A DNA stretch of 64,000 nucleotides from Nevskia sp. (GTDB taxonomy: Bacteria; Pseudomonadota; Gammaproteobacteria; Nevskiales; Nevskiaceae). The notes beneath the pieces were generated by a model that was not told the origin of the DNA, made no database searches, and was given only the letters and a program-made list of their open reading frames with translations. Position numbers and translations under genes: made by a program. The stretch's first letter is position 1. Every line of letters begins with the position of its first letter. The stretch covers positions 434,001 through 498,000 of the forward strand of contig JAKFUK010000003.1 in the NCBI GenBank assembly GCA_021732745.1. Direction: 5' to 3'. Shown one piece after another: positions 62,733-64,000 of this stretch.

Positions 62733-62984
62733 ATGCCCCCAAGCACGATGACGGTTCGTCTGAACGAGACGCTGAGCGACTTCGTGGCCGCCAATGTCGG
62801 CGAGCGCGGCACCTACGAGAACGTCAGCGAGTACATGCGAGACCTGATCCGCCGCGACAAGGAGCGGGTGGAGCGGGCAACCTTCGATCGGCTCAAGGCC
62901 GAGCTGACGCAGGCTTATTCGGCGCCAGACGCCGCCTACAAGCCGCTGACGGCTGCCGAAGTGATCGCACGCAATAGACCGTAA
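62733..62984 (+). CDS. parD: ParD-family antitoxin
   Basis: An 83-residue ribbon-helix-helix antitoxin: MTVRLNETLSDFVAANVGER then YENVSEYMRDLIRRDKERVE, with a flexible C-terminal half ending LTAAEVIARNRP for toxin binding. AAGGAG ends 6 bases before the ATG at 62733; the ATG two codons earlier lies too close to that site. It is first in the two-gene unit with parE, 11 bases between genes. Confidence 0.92.
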   Translation: MPPSTMTVRLNETLSDFVAANVGERGTYENVSEYMRDLIRRDKERVERATFDRLKAELTQAYSAPDAAYKPLTAAEVIARNRP

Positions 62985-62995
62985 GGTTCCCGCTC

Positions 62996-63343
62996 GTGAG
63001 TCAGGTTCGCATCCAGGAAGCCGCGTCATGGCGGCTGGACGAGATCTACCGCCATACGCGCGAGCGCTGGGGTGAGCCGCAGGCTGAACGCTACATCACA
63101 GGTCTATTCGAGGCGTTCGACCGAATCGAGTCGCGCGGCGTCGCTTCCAGACCCGTTCCAGCGGAGTGCGGCGTGCAAGGGTTCTTCTTCCGCTACGAGC
63201 GCCACTTCGTCTACTGGCGACGACTGCCCGACGGCGACATCGGCATCGTCACCATCCTGCACGAGCGCATGCATCAGATCGAACGGCTGCGGAACGATTT
63301 CTTCGGGGAGCTGCTGCCCGACAAGGGTTCGGAGCAGGCGTGA
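62996..63343 (+). CDS. parE: ParE-family toxin
   Basis: A 115-residue RelE/ParE-fold toxin: RIQEAASWRLDEIYRHTRER, GLFEAFDRIESRGVASRPVP, and the C-terminal strand GIVTILHERMHQIERLRND with its conserved histidine. ParE toxins inhibit DNA gyrase. It starts at GTG after parD and is closed by a strong terminator. It is a few residues longer at the C-terminus than usual (FFGELLPDKGSEQA). Confidence 0.9.
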   Translation: MSQVRIQEAASWRLDEIYRHTRERWGEPQAERYITGLFEAFDRIESRGVASRPVPAECGVQGFFFRYERHFVYWRRLPDGDIGIVTILHERMHQIERLRNDFFGELLPDKGSEQA

Positions 63344-63356
63344 ACGGCCGCGTAAC

Positions 63357-63390
63357 AAAAAAAGCCCCGCATGAAGCGGGGCTTTTTCTT
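63357..63390. terminator. Bidirectional intrinsic terminator after parE
   Basis: AAAAAAAGCCCCGC pairs with GCGGGGCTTTTT around a short ATGAA loop, with A-run and T-run on the two sides. It ends parDE rightward and the lipoprotein gene leftward. Confidence 0.93.
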
Positions 63391-63409
63391 GAAGCAACAA
63401 CCAACAGGC

Positions 63410-63679
63410 TCAGACCAGCAGGTTGTTGTAGAGCGTCGGCGATTCGTTCGACGGATCGATATCAAGCGAGTTGATGTCGATCGGCAGCGCGGTTTCGCTG
63501 GTGGTCCGGAAAATACCCTGGACGACGTCGGCGAGGCCCGGGCCGGTCGGGCCGGTCGGGCCCGGCGGCGGTGCCGGGGGTGGTGCCGGCGGCGGCGGTG
63601 CAACCGGCGTGCTGCCGCCGCCATCGCAGGCGGCGAGCACGCTGGTCGCCATCAGCAGGGCGATCAGAGTCTTGTTCAT
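63410..63679 (-). CDS. Small proline-rich lipoprotein with collagen-like Gly-Pro-Thr
   Basis: An 89-residue lipoprotein (MNKTLIALLMATSVLAAC, lipidated cysteine at residue 18). After it come a run of prolines and alanines (VAPPPPAPPPAPPPGP) and a short collagen-like GPTGPTGPG, then a C-terminal domain with LPIDINSLDIDPSNESPTLY. AGGAG precedes the ATG. It lies 24 bases after the DUF4331 gene on the same strand. It is probably an outer-membrane-anchored partner of that protein; function unknown. Confidence 0.8.
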   Translation of the reverse strand: MNKTLIALLMATSVLAACDGGGSTPVAPPPPAPPPAPPPGPTGPTGPGLADVVQGIFRTTSETALPIDINSLDIDPSNESPTLYNNLLV

Positions 63680-63703
63680 GGTCGATCTCCTCGGGCTGTC
63701 GGA

Positions 63704-64000
63704 TCAGGGTGCCGGATTGCTGATGCCGTTCGCGCCGTTCGGCGAGCCCGGGATCGGGGCGACGAGGTAGGGGAACACGACGTTGAACTGCGACACGTCC
63801 TGCAGTGCGCCGTCGGTGTAGACCTGATACGCACCGGCCGGCGTGCGGTTCGGGTTGTTGGCGCCGAGCAGGAAGCCTTCGACCACCGACAGTTCGATGT
63901 CGACGACGTCATCACCCGGACGACGGCCGTTCGGGAAGCCAGCCGGATCGCAGCCCGGATTGGTCAACACCAGGGCACCGGCCGGCGTGAAGCAGAGCGC
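63704..64000 (-). CDS. DUF4331 family protein (C-terminal part, cut by window edge)
   Basis: The leftward frame is open at the right edge and gives the last 98 residues. The block GFPNGRRPGDDVVDIELSVV and the later FNVVFPYLVAPIPGSPNG are the hallmark C-terminal pattern of DUF4331 proteins, exported beta-propeller-like proteins of unknown role. The signal peptide and most of the domain are outside the window. It is followed by the small lipoprotein gene, likely in the same transcript. Confidence 0.85.
   Translation of the reverse strand, partial: ALCFTPAGALVLTNPGCDPAGFPNGRRPGDDVVDIELSVVEGFLLGANNPNRTPAGAYQVYTDGALQDVSQFNVVFPYLVAPIPGSPNGANGISNPAP

Overview
The window is GC-rich, gene-dense bacterial chromosome. 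It looks like a gammaproteobacterium of the Xanthomonadales/Nevskiales type. The basis is the tsaC-topA-smg-dprA-LysM//def order, a single-function HisB in a hisB-H-A-F-E-tatABC run, OxyR with cysteines at exactly 199 and 208, an APH-type homoserine kinase, AmpD/AmpE, CstA/YbdD and several S9 peptidases. Species-level identity cannot be read from the sequence. No rRNA, tRNA, CRISPR array, prophage or intact insertion sequence was seen.

Layout. 1-5 kb: 5' part of aceE (leftward, cut by the window edge), a divergent LysR regulator, an EI24/CysZ-like membrane protein, oxyR and hemF, with two long palindromic repeats between genes. 4.5-11.2 kb: tsaC, topA, smg, dprA and a LysM lipoprotein leftward, def rightward. 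11-17 kb: a GST, an orphan TadG-like surface protein, a hotdog thioesterase, cstA-ybdD, and a RelE/ribbon-helix-helix toxin-antitoxin pair. 17.5-22.5 kb: thrB, convergent trkH and trkA, trmL. 22.6-29.7 kb: a two-domain M16 peptidase, ampD-ampE-btuF-like, and a two-component system. 29.8-34.7 kb: tatABC and hisB-H-A-F-E. 35-37 kb: small lipoprotein, SDR, membrane protein, slyD. 37.2-44.3 kb: three paralogous secreted S9 peptidases around an exported methyltransferase-like protein. 44.3-45.8 kb: an AT-richer islet with an HNH/SEC-C nuclease. 45.8-51.5 kb: metH and a DUF1631 protein. 51.7-62.6 kb: rubredoxin, a lipoprotein, a TPR protein, two HupE/UreJ permeases and a CzcCBA heavy-metal efflux system with small accessory proteins. 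62.7-64 kb: ParD/ParE, a small lipoprotein and the 3' end of a DUF4331 gene.

Most of the window is housekeeping. The accessory interest lies in the islet between the third S9 peptidase and metH. The junction of those two convergent genes exists twice as an imperfect direct repeat of about 80 bp. Between the copies lie a nuclease gene bounded by a perfect 12-bp inverted repeat (outer bases GTTAGGC/GCCTAAC, like integron cassette cores), a 171-bp MITE-like element and REP-like hairpins. The intergenic spaces elsewhere carry several different families of palindromic repeats. All gene functions come from reading protein motifs by eye; no database search was possible.
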